Source: UBA3102 sp964413055 (GTDB lineage: Bacteria > Bacillota > Desulfotomaculia > Desulfotomaculales > Pelotomaculaceae). Taken from it: a stretch of DNA of 28,556 nt. The DNA lies in the NCBI GenBank assembly GCA_964413055.1, contig CAYPRB010000013.1, positions 1 to 28,556 of the forward strand, read 5' to 3'. The notes under the pieces were generated by a model that saw only the letters and a list, made by a program, of their open reading frames with translations, was not told the DNA's origin and made no database searches. The position numbers and the translations under genes were made by a program. This document shows, piece after piece, positions 6,301 to 14,109 of this stretch. Positions within the stretch are counted from its first letter, which is position 1, and each line of letters opens with the position of its first letter.

Positions 6301-8172
6301 TTAAAACAAACTGTCCTCCGTATCTTCCAGGTCTACCTCTTCACCTTCAAAACGCCGCTTCACCTCTGCAACAGGCTGCTTTGTCTCCGGCTGTCTTTCA
6401 GGAAAACCGGTACCGGACCGGCAGAATTTAAAAGCGACCTGCCAGTTTCCTTCCCAAAACTTTGCCAACAGGCCTTCCAGATACTTTTTATTCTCGGTAC
6501 GTTCAGCCATGTTTTTGGCCAGTACTTCACCCTCCCGGAAACCGACTACCAGGCACCGGCCTTTTACCGTTAAAGGAACGGCTTTTTGATAATTATGATA
6601 AAGCGACATGCGTTCCTGGTGCAAGATTTTCATGAGCCTGCTCCAGGTTTTTTTGAGCTGCTCCCGGGATATTGCAGGTACCGCTTCCCCGGTACCCGCT
6701 TTCTTGGGCACGGGTTCTTCCTCCGGCTGCTGCTGCGCCTGCGCCGCCGGCCCGGCCTGCGTCGCTCTCCGGAGCTGGTCCGAACGCGTTTCAGGCGTTT
6801 CAGGTGTTCCAGGCGTTNNNNNNNNNNNNNNNNNNNNNNNNNNNNNNNNNNNNNNNNNNNNNNNNNNNNNNNNNNNNNNNNNNNNNNNNNNNNNNNNNNN
6901 NNNNNNNNNNNNNNNNNCAGGCGTTTCAGGTGTTCCAGGCGTTCCAGGCGTTCCAGGCGTTTCAGCTTCCGGCGCAGCTTGCTGCCGGCTTGTTTGCGCT
7001 GCAACTTTCGGCGCCGCGCCGCCCTCTATCCTGTTCAACCTTTCTTCAACGGCACTCAACCGGGCGGCAAACTCGGCAAAATTATCCGGCGTGCCGGGCC
7101 GGCAGGCTTTAACCAGAGAAACTTCAAGCACAATCCCCGGCAGGTTGCTGAATTTCATACCCTGCTCCGCCCCGGCCATGATTTCAACTGCCCGCACCAG
7201 CCGCCCCTCGGAAAACTTGGCAGCCACCGCCTTGATTTGCTCCGTCTCACTCCAGGTTTCAACGGACGCGGCACCGGATGAAATTTTTTCTAAAAGCAGC
7301 ACCCGCAAGTACGCGGCCAGCTCCCTGGCAAAAAGGCGCAGCTCCTTACCTTCTTCCGCCAGTTCGGACACCAAGCGCAAGGCCGGGCCGGCCTCCCCGC
7401 CAGCCAGATATTCCGCCATCCGGCGCAGGGCGTCCCCCCGCACCGTCCCCAAAATATCGTGCACGTCCCCGGCAGTCACTTGCATTCCGCCGAACGCGGC
7501 TCCCTGGTCCAGAATGCTTAAAGCATCTCTCAGGCTGCCCTCGGCCGCCCTGGCGATTAGCCTCAAAGCCTCGTCCTCGACGGTCAGCCCGGCCCCTGCG
7601 GCAACCTCCCGCAACCTGCTGATAATATCCGCCGGAACGAGCCGCCGGAAATCAAAACGCTGACAGCGGGACAAAATGGTCAGCGGCACCTTGTGGGGCT
7701 CGGTAGTGGCCAGCACCAGCACGGCATGACGCGGCGGTTCCTCCAGCGTCTTTAAAAGCGCGTTGAAGGCCTCGTTGGTAAGCATGTGCACCTCGTCAAT
7801 TATGTAGACCCGAAACTTTCCGGCAGCGGGAGCAAACTTTATTTTTTCCCTGAGTTCCCTGACTTCGTCGATGCCGCGGTTGGAAGCCGCATCCACCTCA
7901 ATAACGTCCAGGGAAAGGCCCGTACTGACGGACCTGCAACTGTCGCACCGGTTACACGGTTCAGGGCCTTCCCGGCGGGAACAGTTCAGTGCCTTGGCCA
8001 ACACTTGCGCGGTGGTGGTTTTTCCGGTCCCCCGTGCCCCGCAAAAAAGATAAGCGTGTCCTACCCGCCCGTTTTCCACGGCGTTTTTCAACGTCCGGAC
8101 AATGTGATTTTGTCCGATTATTTCCCCGAAAATCCGGGGTCTCCATTCCCTGTACAGAGCCAGATATGCCAT
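6301..8172 (-). CDS. dnaX: DNA polymerase III subunits gamma/tau (interrupted by an assembly gap)
   Basis: About 623 codons including 100 N. DnaX is the clamp-loader ATPase subunit. Visible are the N-terminal LYREWRP-FGEIIGQ block, Walker A GARGTGKTTTAQ, the Cys4 zinc module (CSRREGPEPCNRCDSC), Walker B IIDEVHML, sensor-1 region LATTEPHKVP, and SRC arginine finger LSRCQRF. After the lid and collar domains comes a low-complexity Pro/Thr/Gly linker built of 9-base repeats, where the gap lies. The C-terminal tau-like region (KTWSRLMKILHQERMSLYHNYQKAVP, LVVGFREGEVLAKNM) follows and ends in an acidic tail. Start ATG 8172 has GGAG 8 nt upstream; a GTG 7 codons earlier lacks this. No programmed-frameshift slippery site was seen. 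True linker length is uncertain. Confidence 0.95.
   Translation of the reverse strand: MAYLALYREWRPRIFGEIIGQNHIVRTLKNAVENGRVGHAYLFCGARGTGKTTTAQVLAKALNCSRREGPEPCNRCDSCRSVSTGLSLDVIEVDAASNRGIDEVRELREKIKFAPAAGKFRVYIIDEVHMLTNEAFNALLKTLEEPPRHAVLVLATTEPHKVPLTILSRCQRFDFRRLVPADIISRLREVAAGAGLTVEDEALRLIARAAEGSLRDALSILDQGAAFGGMQVTAGDVHDILGTVRGDALRRMAEYLAGGEAGPALRLVSELAEEGKELRLFARELAAYLRVLLLEKISSGAASVETWSETEQIKAVAAKFSEGRLVRAVEIMAGAEQGMKFSNLPGIVLEVSLVKACRPGTPDNFAEFAARLSAVEERLNRIEGGAAPKVAAQTSRQQAAPEAETPGTPGTPGTPETPXXXXXXXXXXXXXXXXXXXXXXXXXXXXXXXXXXTPGTPETPETRSDQLRRATQAGPAAQAQQQPEEEPVPKKAGTGEAVPAISREQLKKTWSRLMKILHQERMSLYHNYQKAVPLTVKGRCLVVGFREGEVLAKNMAERTENKKYLEGLLAKFWEGNWQVAFKFCRSGTGFPERQPETKQPVAEVKRRFEGEEVDLEDTEDSLF
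6786..6965 (-). repeat. 9-base tandem repeat in dnaX coding T-P-G / T-P-E triplets
   Basis: On the plus strand the unit is GCGTTCCAG with variants GCGTTTCAG and GTGTTCCAG. Three full units and part of a fourth lie left of the gap (from 6786), and five full units plus a partial one lie right (to 6965). Each unit encodes Thr-Pro-Gly or Thr-Pro-Glu in DnaX. The units on both sides are in the same 9-base phase if the gap is exactly 100 bases. Confidence 0.9.
6818..6917. other. assembly gap (100 N) inside dnaX
   Basis: Exactly 100 consecutive N within the tandem repeat. A repeat longer than the reads is the obvious cause. A round 100 is often a placeholder, so the real length may differ. Confidence 0.99.
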
Positions 8173-8251
8173 CACCATCGCTCCGGTTTCCACACAAATT
8201 TCTGGTAATACACTTCTTCGCCAAAGACTTATTTCCTCTTAACGGTTGCTT

Positions 8252-8286
8252 AAACAAAACAGCCGCCCCCGTTCAGGGGAGCGACT
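8252..8286 (-). terminator. intrinsic terminator of the SRP RNA
   Basis: Minus-strand stem AGTCGCTCCCC / CGGGGGCGGCT with a TGAA loop (8286-8261) is followed by GTTTTGTTT. It starts about 10 nt after the SRP RNA 3' end, so the RNA is not simply read through into dnaX. Confidence 0.85.
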
Positions 8287-8295
8287 CAAAATTAA

Positions 8296-8564
8296 GGCCG
8301 TGCACCTGCCTTTGAATATTAACTTCCGGGCGATACTCCCGCAGGTAGCTCGGACCAGGCACCCTCGCGGCACCCGGAGGATTTCCCTTAGTGCTGCTTC
8401 CGTCAGGACCTGACACGGTTCAGGAAGCTCCGTCGCGCAAGACCCGGCCTTCCACACCCCTTACGGGAGCCGGACCCCACAAGCTATATCCTCAGGCCGG
8501 AATTCAGCCCCGCTCCAGCGGCTTGCGAGTACAGGGCACCGCTACCTCCCCGCCTAGCACGGCC
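8296..8564 (-). ncRNA. ffs: signal recognition particle RNA, large Bacillus type with Alu domain
   Basis: About 269 nt. The ends GGCCGTGC (8564 side) and GCACGGCC (8296 side) pair. The 5' part reads GGCGGGGAGGTAGCGGTGCC and continues CCTGTACTCGCAAGCCGC, which matches the Alu-domain start of the Bacillus subtilis SRP RNA as I remember it. The S domain contains GTGTCAGGTCC-TGAC-GGAAGCAGC, the Ffh-binding helix 8 with its asymmetric loop; the tetraloop is TGAC, of the URRC class, instead of GGAA. The RNA binds Ffh and targets nascent membrane and secreted proteins to the translocon. The position between tRNA-Ser and dnaX is the Bacillus order. Ends are inferred from pairing and could be off by a few nt. 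Confidence 0.95.
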
Positions 8565-8628
8565 AATCTTTTAAAATTAAGAGACAGTCCTCCGTCCTGT
8601 GGGGCCTGCCCCGAATTACTGTTCATCA

Positions 8629-8718
8629 TGGCGGAGAGAGTGGGATTCGAACCCACGAGACGGTTACCCGTCCACACGCTCTCCAGGCGTGCGCCTTCAT
8701 CCACTCGGCCATCTCTCC
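8629..8718 (-). tRNA. tRNA-Ser (anticodon GGA)
   Basis: Class II tRNA of 90 nt including encoded CCA (8631-8629). Acceptor arm GGAGAGA/TCTCTCC, discriminator G, D-loop GGCCGAGTGGATGAAGGC, anticodon stem CACGC/GCGTG around loop CTGGAGA, long variable arm of serine type, and T-loop GGTTCGAATCC. Reads UCC and UCU codons. Confidence 0.97.
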
Positions 8719-8793
8719 GTGCACTACTGTAGAAACGGTTAACGTTTATAATAACATATTTTAAGCGTTGCTGCCACAACTGAAAGCACTTCT

Positions 8794-8822
8794 ATTATAC
8801 AGATAATTTTATGTGAGCGCAA
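8794..8822 (-). promoter_or_regulatory. sigma-A type promoter upstream of tRNA-Ser
   Basis: On the minus strand TTGCGC (8822-8817) and a perfect TATAAT (8799-8794) are 17 nt apart. It would start transcription about 70 nt before tRNA-Ser(GGA). The remaining 8823-8950 shows no coding or structural signal. Confidence 0.75.
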
Positions 8823-8950
8823 GACTTTTCGGCCCGCCGCAAAACAACGCGGCCGGTCAGATGCAATGATTTAATCCTGCATACCGGCGTTTGATATTTC
8901 CCTTTGCCATGGCTATGACGTGCAATATTCCGGAAATAACTTTTATTATT

Positions 8951-9436
8951 TTAGTAAAAATGTTTTTTTATTATCTGAATCGCCTCTTCCGGGGTTCTTG
9001 CCGTCTGCAACAGGCCCTCGTCCCGGTAGCAGTCAAATAAACTCCCCGTAGCAAAGTTTAACAAGATTACCCTTTTACGACTTTTTAATGCCAGGGCAAT
9101 TTCAGAAACGGTTCCCGCCTTTCCCGGAAAAGCCACCACCATATCGCTTGACAGCACGTTGATATAATTCCGGCCCGCCCCCATTCCAGTGGCGATAACA
9201 ATGTCTATGTTTCCGGACGCCCGGTCACTGTTTTCTCCCGGCAGAATCCCGACGGTCAAACCTCCGTTTTCCTTGGCGCCCCGTGCCGACCATTCCATAA
9301 TGCCGGCCGGCCGGCCTCCATTAAGCAATACCCATCCTTCTCCGGCAATCAATTTGCCCAGGCGGTAAGCAGAGCGGCAATCACCGGGAGAAGCATTTTC
9401 ACCACCGCCCATGACACCCACAATCAATTTGCGCAC
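8951..9436 (-). CDS. SLOG-fold (TIGR00725/LOG-like) nucleotide-binding protein
   Basis: 161 aa. GTG at 9436 is chosen because GAGGTGA lies 6 nt upstream. The Rossmann-like SLOG pattern is visible: VGVMGGGE at the N-terminus, LLNGGRPAGIMEWSARGAKENGG at about residues 38-60, and AFPGKAGTVSEIALAL at about 103-118. In lysine-decarboxylase-like LOG proteins, which release cytokinin bases from nucleotide monophosphates, the last motif is PGGxGTxxE. Here one Gly is Lys, and the middle block has GGRPAGIME. It is more like the TIGR00725 branch of unknown function. Cytoplasmic, no signal peptide. It is divergent from ftsK with 145 bp between them. The substrate cannot be deduced. Confidence 0.75.
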   Translation of the reverse strand: MRKLIVGVMGGGENASPGDCRSAYRLGKLIAGEGWVLLNGGRPAGIMEWSARGAKENGGLTVGILPGENSDRASGNIDIVIATGMGAGRNYINVLSSDMVVAFPGKAGTVSEIALALKSRKRVILLNFATGSLFDCYRDEGLLQTARTPEEAIQIIKKHFY

Positions 9437-9581
9437 GGTAACTCACCTCGCAATAATACGATTTTTTTCTTGTTCTGCTCCCGGTACCGATTTCCTCTTT
9501 TTTTGTTGTTCTAAGCACTATTTTATGGTAACCTTCTTTTAACGGAAAATCTTCCTAAAATGCTCCAAGGGAGGAGCTAAA

Positions 9582-11843
9582 ATGACAAAAACGACCAAAA
9601 GAAAAACTGCCCAAAATTCCGGCCCGCACTACCGGATCGACATTGCGGGCATGGTCTTGCTGGCGCTGGCTTTAATCGGATTGGCCGGTATCTTTACCGA
9701 CGCCGTGGGCACGGTCGGGATCCTGATCAACAAAAGCTTAACGGTCCTGGTAGGTTCCGGGTATCTATTTTTTTTACTTTTACTGGGCCTTTGGGGCTTC
9801 AAGCTCATGTTCCGGCACAAGTGGCGGGTCACCGCCCGTTTCTGGGGCATGTTAATACTTTTCGGCAGCCTGCAGATTTTTTTACATCGTAATATTCCCT
9901 TGTCCGCATCATTTTCCGCCGGCCTCGAGGGGCAGGGCGGCGGTTTGCTGGGGGCCACCCTGGGCTACGCCTTTAAATTTTGCTTCGGTTCCGTGGGAAC
10001 TTTTATCCTGCTTGTTTTTCTGACCCTGTCGGGAATGGTCCTGGTTAGCGGCGGCTCGTTTAAAAACCTGTTCCTGAATACCCGGTCCCGGTTAACATCT
10101 TTTGCCGGGCGCTTGTGGCAGTGGCTTATCAACTTCCTCTATACCGAAGAAAAAAAATCCGGGCGGACCACGGAAAAAAAACCGTCACCTGAAAAAGAAA
10201 CCGTTTTAAAGGAAGACTGCTCCCCCGCATCATTTCCGGACGTACCGGAAGAACCGGAAGAACCGGTCATCGAAGTGTTCCCGCCTCCCCGGGAAGAAAA
10301 AAACGGGCCGGAAACCAGGTCTGCACCTGAGAAGGAACCCGCACTCCCGGCCGGCACCGCCGCGGGAGAGCAGAAATACCACCTGCCGCCGCTTTCACTG
10401 CTCCAACCATTAAAGGCGTCGCAGGAAAATAATCCCGGAAAAGATATCAACAAACGTATCAAAATACTGGAACAAGTCCTGGAAAGTTTCGGGGTCAAGG
10501 CCCGGGTTACTCATGTAGCCGTAGGGCCTTCCATTACCAGGTTTGAGTTGCAGCCGCCGCCCGGCATCAAGGTCAGCAAGATCGTGGGCTTGTCGGATGA
10601 CATCGCCCTGGGCATGGCTTCTTCCGGTGTACGTATTGAAGCACCCATCCCCGGGAAAGCCGCTATCGGAATCGAAGTGCCCAACAGTGAAACGGCACCG
10701 GTTTCTTTGCGTGAATTACTGGAAAGCAGAAACTTCACCGGGTCTTCTTCCCGGTTGACCATAGCGGTGGGTAAAGATATTGCCGGCTCTCCCATAACGG
10801 CAGACCTGGCCAAGATGCCGCATTTGCTGATAGCCGGCGCCACCGGAGCCGGAAAAAGCGTCTGTATCAATGCCATCATTTGCAGTATTCTCTATAAGGC
10901 TACCCCCGATGAAGTAAAATTTCTTATGATTGATCCCAAAATGGTGGAGCTGACTAATTATAACAATATTCCCCACCTGGTCAGCCCGGTGGTATCCAAC
11001 CCGAAAAAGGCTGCCGGGGCGCTAAACTGGGCGGTCCGGGAAATGGAGTTCCGCTATGATATTTTTGCCTCGGCAGGGGTCCGGGACATCAACCGCTACA
11101 ATGAACTGTGCGGTACGGCCGTCCTGGAACCCGGGCAAAAGCCCCTGCCTTACATCGTAATTATTATCGACGAACTGTCGGACCTGATGATGGTGGCACC
11201 GGCAGACGTGGAAGACTCTATCTGCAGGCTTACACAAATGGCCCGGGCAGCAGGAATTCACCTGGTAATCGCCACACAACGGCCGTCAGTGGATGTAATT
11301 ACGGGGTTAATCAAGGCCAATATTACCTCGCGCATATCCTTTGCTGTTTCCAGCCAAACCGACTCCCGCACCATCCTGGATATGGGGGGTGCGGAGAAAC
11401 TGCTCGGTAAAGGAGACATGCTCTTTCACCCGGTGGGAACTTCCAAGCCGGTACGGGTACAGGGCGCGTACCTTTCGGACCGGGACGTGGAGCACCTGGT
11501 GGACTTTATCAAGGACCAGGCCAGACCGGTTTATAACGAAACCGTGCTTCAGGAACTACCTGAAGACAAAGCAGTTGCCGCACCCGAGGAAAATGACGAA
11601 TTACTGCCCCGGGCGGCCAAGATCTTCATCGAAAGCGGCACCGCATCCATCTCCATGCTGCAAAGGCGCCTCCACGTGGGATATTCCCGGGCGGCCAGGC
11701 TGGTAGACATCATGGAGCGGCGGGGAATTGTCGGCGGGTTTGAGGGCAGTAAGCCCAGGGTGGTATTGATGACCATGGAGCAATACCAACAGACGTTTGA
11801 AAACGAAAAAACCAATAAAGAAGCAACCACTGCAGCTTCCTGA
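9582..11843 (+). CDS. ftsK: DNA translocase FtsK/SpoIIIE
   Basis: 753 aa, close to Bacillus SpoIIIE. The protein is a hexameric ATP-driven pump that clears chromosomal DNA through the division or sporulation septum. About four membrane segments occupy residues 20-175, followed by a charged Pro/Glu linker (about 190-275). The alpha/beta motor follows: GPSITRFELQPPPGIKVSKI, Walker A GATGAGKSVCIN (about 419-430), DPKMVELTNYNNIPHL, Walker B IIIDELSDLMM (about 527-537), and ATQRPSVDVITGLIKANI. The C-terminal gamma winged helix that reads KOPS/SRS polarity sequences is present (SMLQRRLHVGYSRAARLVDIMERRGIV). ATG 9582 has GGGAGGAG 6 nt upstream. Which paralog (FtsK or SpoIIIE) is not decidable here. 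Confidence 0.97.
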   Translation: MTKTTKRKTAQNSGPHYRIDIAGMVLLALALIGLAGIFTDAVGTVGILINKSLTVLVGSGYLFFLLLLGLWGFKLMFRHKWRVTARFWGMLILFGSLQIFLHRNIPLSASFSAGLEGQGGGLLGATLGYAFKFCFGSVGTFILLVFLTLSGMVLVSGGSFKNLFLNTRSRLTSFAGRLWQWLINFLYTEEKKSGRTTEKKPSPEKETVLKEDCSPASFPDVPEEPEEPVIEVFPPPREEKNGPETRSAPEKEPALPAGTAAGEQKYHLPPLSLLQPLKASQENNPGKDINKRIKILEQVLESFGVKARVTHVAVGPSITRFELQPPPGIKVSKIVGLSDDIALGMASSGVRIEAPIPGKAAIGIEVPNSETAPVSLRELLESRNFTGSSSRLTIAVGKDIAGSPITADLAKMPHLLIAGATGAGKSVCINAIICSILYKATPDEVKFLMIDPKMVELTNYNNIPHLVSPVVSNPKKAAGALNWAVREMEFRYDIFASAGVRDINRYNELCGTAVLEPGQKPLPYIVIIIDELSDLMMVAPADVEDSICRLTQMARAAGIHLVIATQRPSVDVITGLIKANITSRISFAVSSQTDSRTILDMGGAEKLLGKGDMLFHPVGTSKPVRVQGAYLSDRDVEHLVDFIKDQARPVYNETVLQELPEDKAVAAPEENDELLPRAAKIFIESGTASISMLQRRLHVGYSRAARLVDIMERRGIVGGFEGSKPRVVLMTMEQYQQTFENEKTNKEATTAAS

Positions 11844-11860
11844 CCCGCTGCAGTTTTTTT
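11829..11860 (+). terminator. intrinsic terminator overlapping the ftsK stop codon
   Basis: ACTGCAGC (11829-11836) and GCTGCAGT (11847-11854) pair perfectly over a 10-nt loop, followed by seven T. The TGA stop (11841-11843) lies in the loop. Confidence 0.9.
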
Positions 11861-11932
11861 ATGTACGGGAAAATCTTTTTATCATTATCCCTGCGCATGG
11901 GCAATTAAATTTATTGCATAAAAATTAAAGAT

Positions 11933-11944
11933 AGGAATATTCCT
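11933..11944. promoter_or_regulatory. palindromic operator candidate before zur-znuACB
   Basis: AGGAATATTCCT is a perfect 12-bp palindrome about 20 bp before the zur reading frame. It overlaps the likely -10 region (TATTCC) of a promoter whose -35 could be TTGCAT at about 11914-11919. A site here would fit autoregulation by Zur, but the sequence is not the classical Bacillus Zur box, so assignment is inference. Confidence 0.4.
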
Positions 11945-11964
11945 GTTTAGAGGGGGTAACTGTT

Positions 11965-12399
11965 ATCCGCAATCAAAAAGTAATCGAAAAAATCAGGTAT
12001 TCGGGTTGCAAACTAACCCGTCAGCGCCGGGCGATTATCGAAGTGCTGCTGAGTAACGAACAACTGCTGACCGCCATGGAATTGTACGTCCAGGTAAAAA
12101 AAATAGCCCCGACCGTTAGTCAGGATACCCTTTACCGGAATTTAGAACTGCTTTCCCAGATCAACGTAGTGAACCGGATTACGGTCCGGGGCGGCGACTT
12201 GTTTGAACTGGAAAGGCACCATCACCATCACTTCGTCTGCATCTATTGCGGTGCAGTCACCTGCCTGCAAGGCTGCCCCATCGGTCCGGAGCAGTTGGCC
12301 GAGGCCCATGAAAACGGGTTTGAGGTTTTGTATCACAGTTTTTTGCTGTCCGGGTGTTGCCACAAATGCCAAGAACTTAATCAGGAGTCACGCAAATGA
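11965..12399 (+). CDS. zur: Fur-family metalloregulator, probably the zinc repressor Zur
   Basis: 144 aa if started at ATC 11965. The conserved Fur helix KLTRQRRAIIEVL lies upstream of the first GTG in frame (12043), so translation must begin earlier. Yet no ATG, GTG, TTG or CTG occurs in frame between the upstream stop at 11932 and 12043. GAGGGGGT (11950-11957) lies 7 nt before ATC, the best-placed candidate. The winged helix is followed by a His cluster (ERHHHHHFVC) and two Cys pairs (CIYCG and the C-terminal CCHKC) that form the structural zinc site. Overlap by ATGA with znuA and the znuACB context point to zinc, not iron or peroxide. A sequence error near 11960 is the main alternative to a rare start. 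Confidence 0.85.
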   Translation: MRNQKVIEKIRYSGCKLTRQRRAIIEVLLSNEQLLTAMELYVQVKKIAPTVSQDTLYRNLELLSQINVVNRITVRGGDLFELERHHHHHFVCIYCGAVTCLQGCPIGPEQLAEAHENGFEVLYHSFLLSGCCHKCQELNQESRK

Positions 12400-13322
12400 A
12401 CCAAAAGAACCACGTGTTATTAATTTTATTTTTATCCCTTTTATCCGTCGCCTTGCTGACCGGTTGCGCCGGATCCACCGGCCGGTCGGATAATCCGGAA
12501 GAACAGCCGTCCAAGATCCATGTTGCCGCCACCATTTTCCCGCTGGCGGATATAGCCCAAGAAATCGGGGGGGAAAAAGTCGCGGTAGACACCCTGCTCC
12601 CGGCCGGCAGCAGCCCGCATACCTTTGAGATCACCCCGGAGCAAATAAAAAAACTTTCCGCGCTCCGGGTCTTTCTAAAAGTCGGTGCCGGTCTGGATTC
12701 ATTCGGCGATAAACTGGCGGCGGCACATACCGCTTCCGACCTTATTACCGTAACCGTGATGGAAAACCCGGGCCTGCAAAGCTACTTACAGCAACATTAC
12801 CGGCAGTCCCACCGGAATCCCCACGTCTGGCTCGATCCCGTTCTGGTAAAAGAATATATCGCCCCGCAAATTGCCGGCGCCCTGGTCAAAGCCACTCCGG
12901 AAAATGAGCAGTATTTCAAGACCAATCTCAGTAAATACTGCGCTGAATTAGATGCGCTGGACCGGAAAATAAGGGAAAAAACCGCAAAACTAACGCATCG
13001 CACCTTTATTTCTTTTCATTCCGCCTGGTATTTTTTTGCCGCACGTTATGACTTGAACAACATCATTGTCCAGGAATTCCCCAGTCAGGAACCAACCCCC
13101 GGGTGGCTCGCCGAAGTTATTGAGACGGCTAAAAACAGCGGGGCCCGGGCCGTTATCGCCGAGCCCCAATTCAGCACCAGGGCAGCGGAGGTTATTGCGG
13201 CTGAACTCGGCGCGCCGGTACTGATGCTGGACCCGCTCGGCGCGGAAGAACTACCCGGGTACGACAGTTACCTGAACCTGATACATTCCAACCTGAAAAT
13301 TTTGGAACCGGCATTGCATTGA
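12396..13322 (+). CDS. znuA: zinc ABC transporter substrate-binding lipoprotein ZnuA
   Basis: 308 aa. The signal ends in a lipobox LLTGC (Cys24), so the protein is lipid-anchored outside the membrane. It is a cluster A-I (cluster 9) metal-binding protein: SSPHTFE, NPHVWLDP and FHSAWYFFAARY supply three His ligands, and LMLDPLG supplies the acidic one. The loop before the second His is only mildly His-rich (QQHYRQSHRNPH), shorter than in many ZnuA proteins. The ATG overlaps the zur stop by 4 nt (ATGA). Three-His plus Asp ligands and the Fur-family partner favour zinc; manganese is less likely. Confidence 0.92.
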   Translation: MNQKNHVLLILFLSLLSVALLTGCAGSTGRSDNPEEQPSKIHVAATIFPLADIAQEIGGEKVAVDTLLPAGSSPHTFEITPEQIKKLSALRVFLKVGAGLDSFGDKLAAAHTASDLITVTVMENPGLQSYLQQHYRQSHRNPHVWLDPVLVKEYIAPQIAGALVKATPENEQYFKTNLSKYCAELDALDRKIREKTAKLTHRTFISFHSAWYFFAARYDLNNIIVQEFPSQEPTPGWLAEVIETAKNSGARAVIAEPQFSTRAAEVIAAELGAPVLMLDPLGAEELPGYDSYLNLIHSNLKILEPALH

Positions 13323-13335
13323 GGTGCTACGCAAA

Positions 13336-14109
13336 ATGGAAAACGTCCCTATCGTCGAATTCGACCACGTCTACGCTGTGCTGCAGGGCAGAACGGTCCT
13401 TGAAAACATTAATTTTTCCGTACTGCCCGGCAGCTTTATCGGCATCATCGGCCCCAACGGAGCCGGAAAAACCACCCTGCTGCGCTTAATACTCGGCCTT
13501 TTACCTCCCGCCGGGGGGCAGGTGAGGCTTTTTGGAATGCCACCGGAAAAACTACCCCGCAAAAAACGTAAAGTAGGATACCTGCCTCAAAAACCGCAAT
13601 TTGACCGGAGGTTTCCGGCAAGCGTACGCGACATCGTACTCATGGGGGCGGTACGGGAACTGGGGTTTTTCCGGCGCCCCCAGGCCAGGGATAAAGAGCA
13701 CGCCGAAGAAGTGATGTCCAAAACCGGTATTCTGGACTTGCAAAACCGCCCCATTAGCGAACTTTCCGGGGGACAGCAAAAGTTAGTTTTTTTGGCGGGG
13801 GCACTGGTATCCCGGCCCAGACTGCTAATCCTGGATGAGCCGGCGGCAGGACTTGACCCTTATGCCCAGCATAATTATTACCGGCTGCTAAAAGAACTGC
13901 AGACCGCAATGAGATTGACCGTGCTCTCCGTGTCGCACGATCTGGCGGCCATCTCAGCCAATGCCCATAAATTAATCTGCATTAATAAAACCATGCACAC
14001 GCACGGCAGCCCCGCAGAAGTGCTCAAAAAACTATCTTCCGGCAACCGGCTGTACAAATGCGAGTTCGGCCTGATCTTTAATGTCAACGGTTGGGGAGGG
14101 ACCGCATAA
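13336..14109 (+). CDS. znuC: zinc ABC transporter ATP-binding protein ZnuC
   Basis: 257 aa from ATG 13336, which has GAGGTG about 10 nt upstream; a GTG at 13324 lies on that ribosome site and is rejected. All ABC motifs are present: Walker A GPNGAGKTTLLRL, Q-loop YLPQKPQFD, signature LSGGQQKLVFLAGAL, Walker B LLILDEPAAGLDP, and H-loop SVSHDLAAIS. It powers import of metal delivered by ZnuA through ZnuB. It starts 13 bp after znuA and its TAA overlaps the znuB ATG by one base. Confidence 0.95.
   Translation: MENVPIVEFDHVYAVLQGRTVLENINFSVLPGSFIGIIGPNGAGKTTLLRLILGLLPPAGGQVRLFGMPPEKLPRKKRKVGYLPQKPQFDRRFPASVRDIVLMGAVRELGFFRRPQARDKEHAEEVMSKTGILDLQNRPISELSGGQQKLVFLAGALVSRPRLLILDEPAAGLDPYAQHNYYRLLKELQTAMRLTVLSVSHDLAAISANAHKLICINKTMHTHGSPAEVLKKLSSGNRLYKCEFGLIFNVNGWGGTA

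Noticed and set aside
6586..7663. Long plus-strand ORFs across the dnaX repeat and N gap
   Set aside because: They exist because a 9-base repeat has no stops in any frame and N bases are read as X; the minus frame is DnaX.
6301..8172. Programmed frameshift producing separate gamma and tau
   Set aside because: No A-run slippery heptamer with a following hairpin was found in the readable part of dnaX; the gap prevents a complete check.
8391..8732. Plus-strand ORF of 113 aa containing a RVGFEPTRRLPVHTL-like stretch
   Set aside because: This is the well-known false protein produced by reading antisense through a tRNA-Ser; it covers the SRP RNA and tRNA-Ser(GGA).
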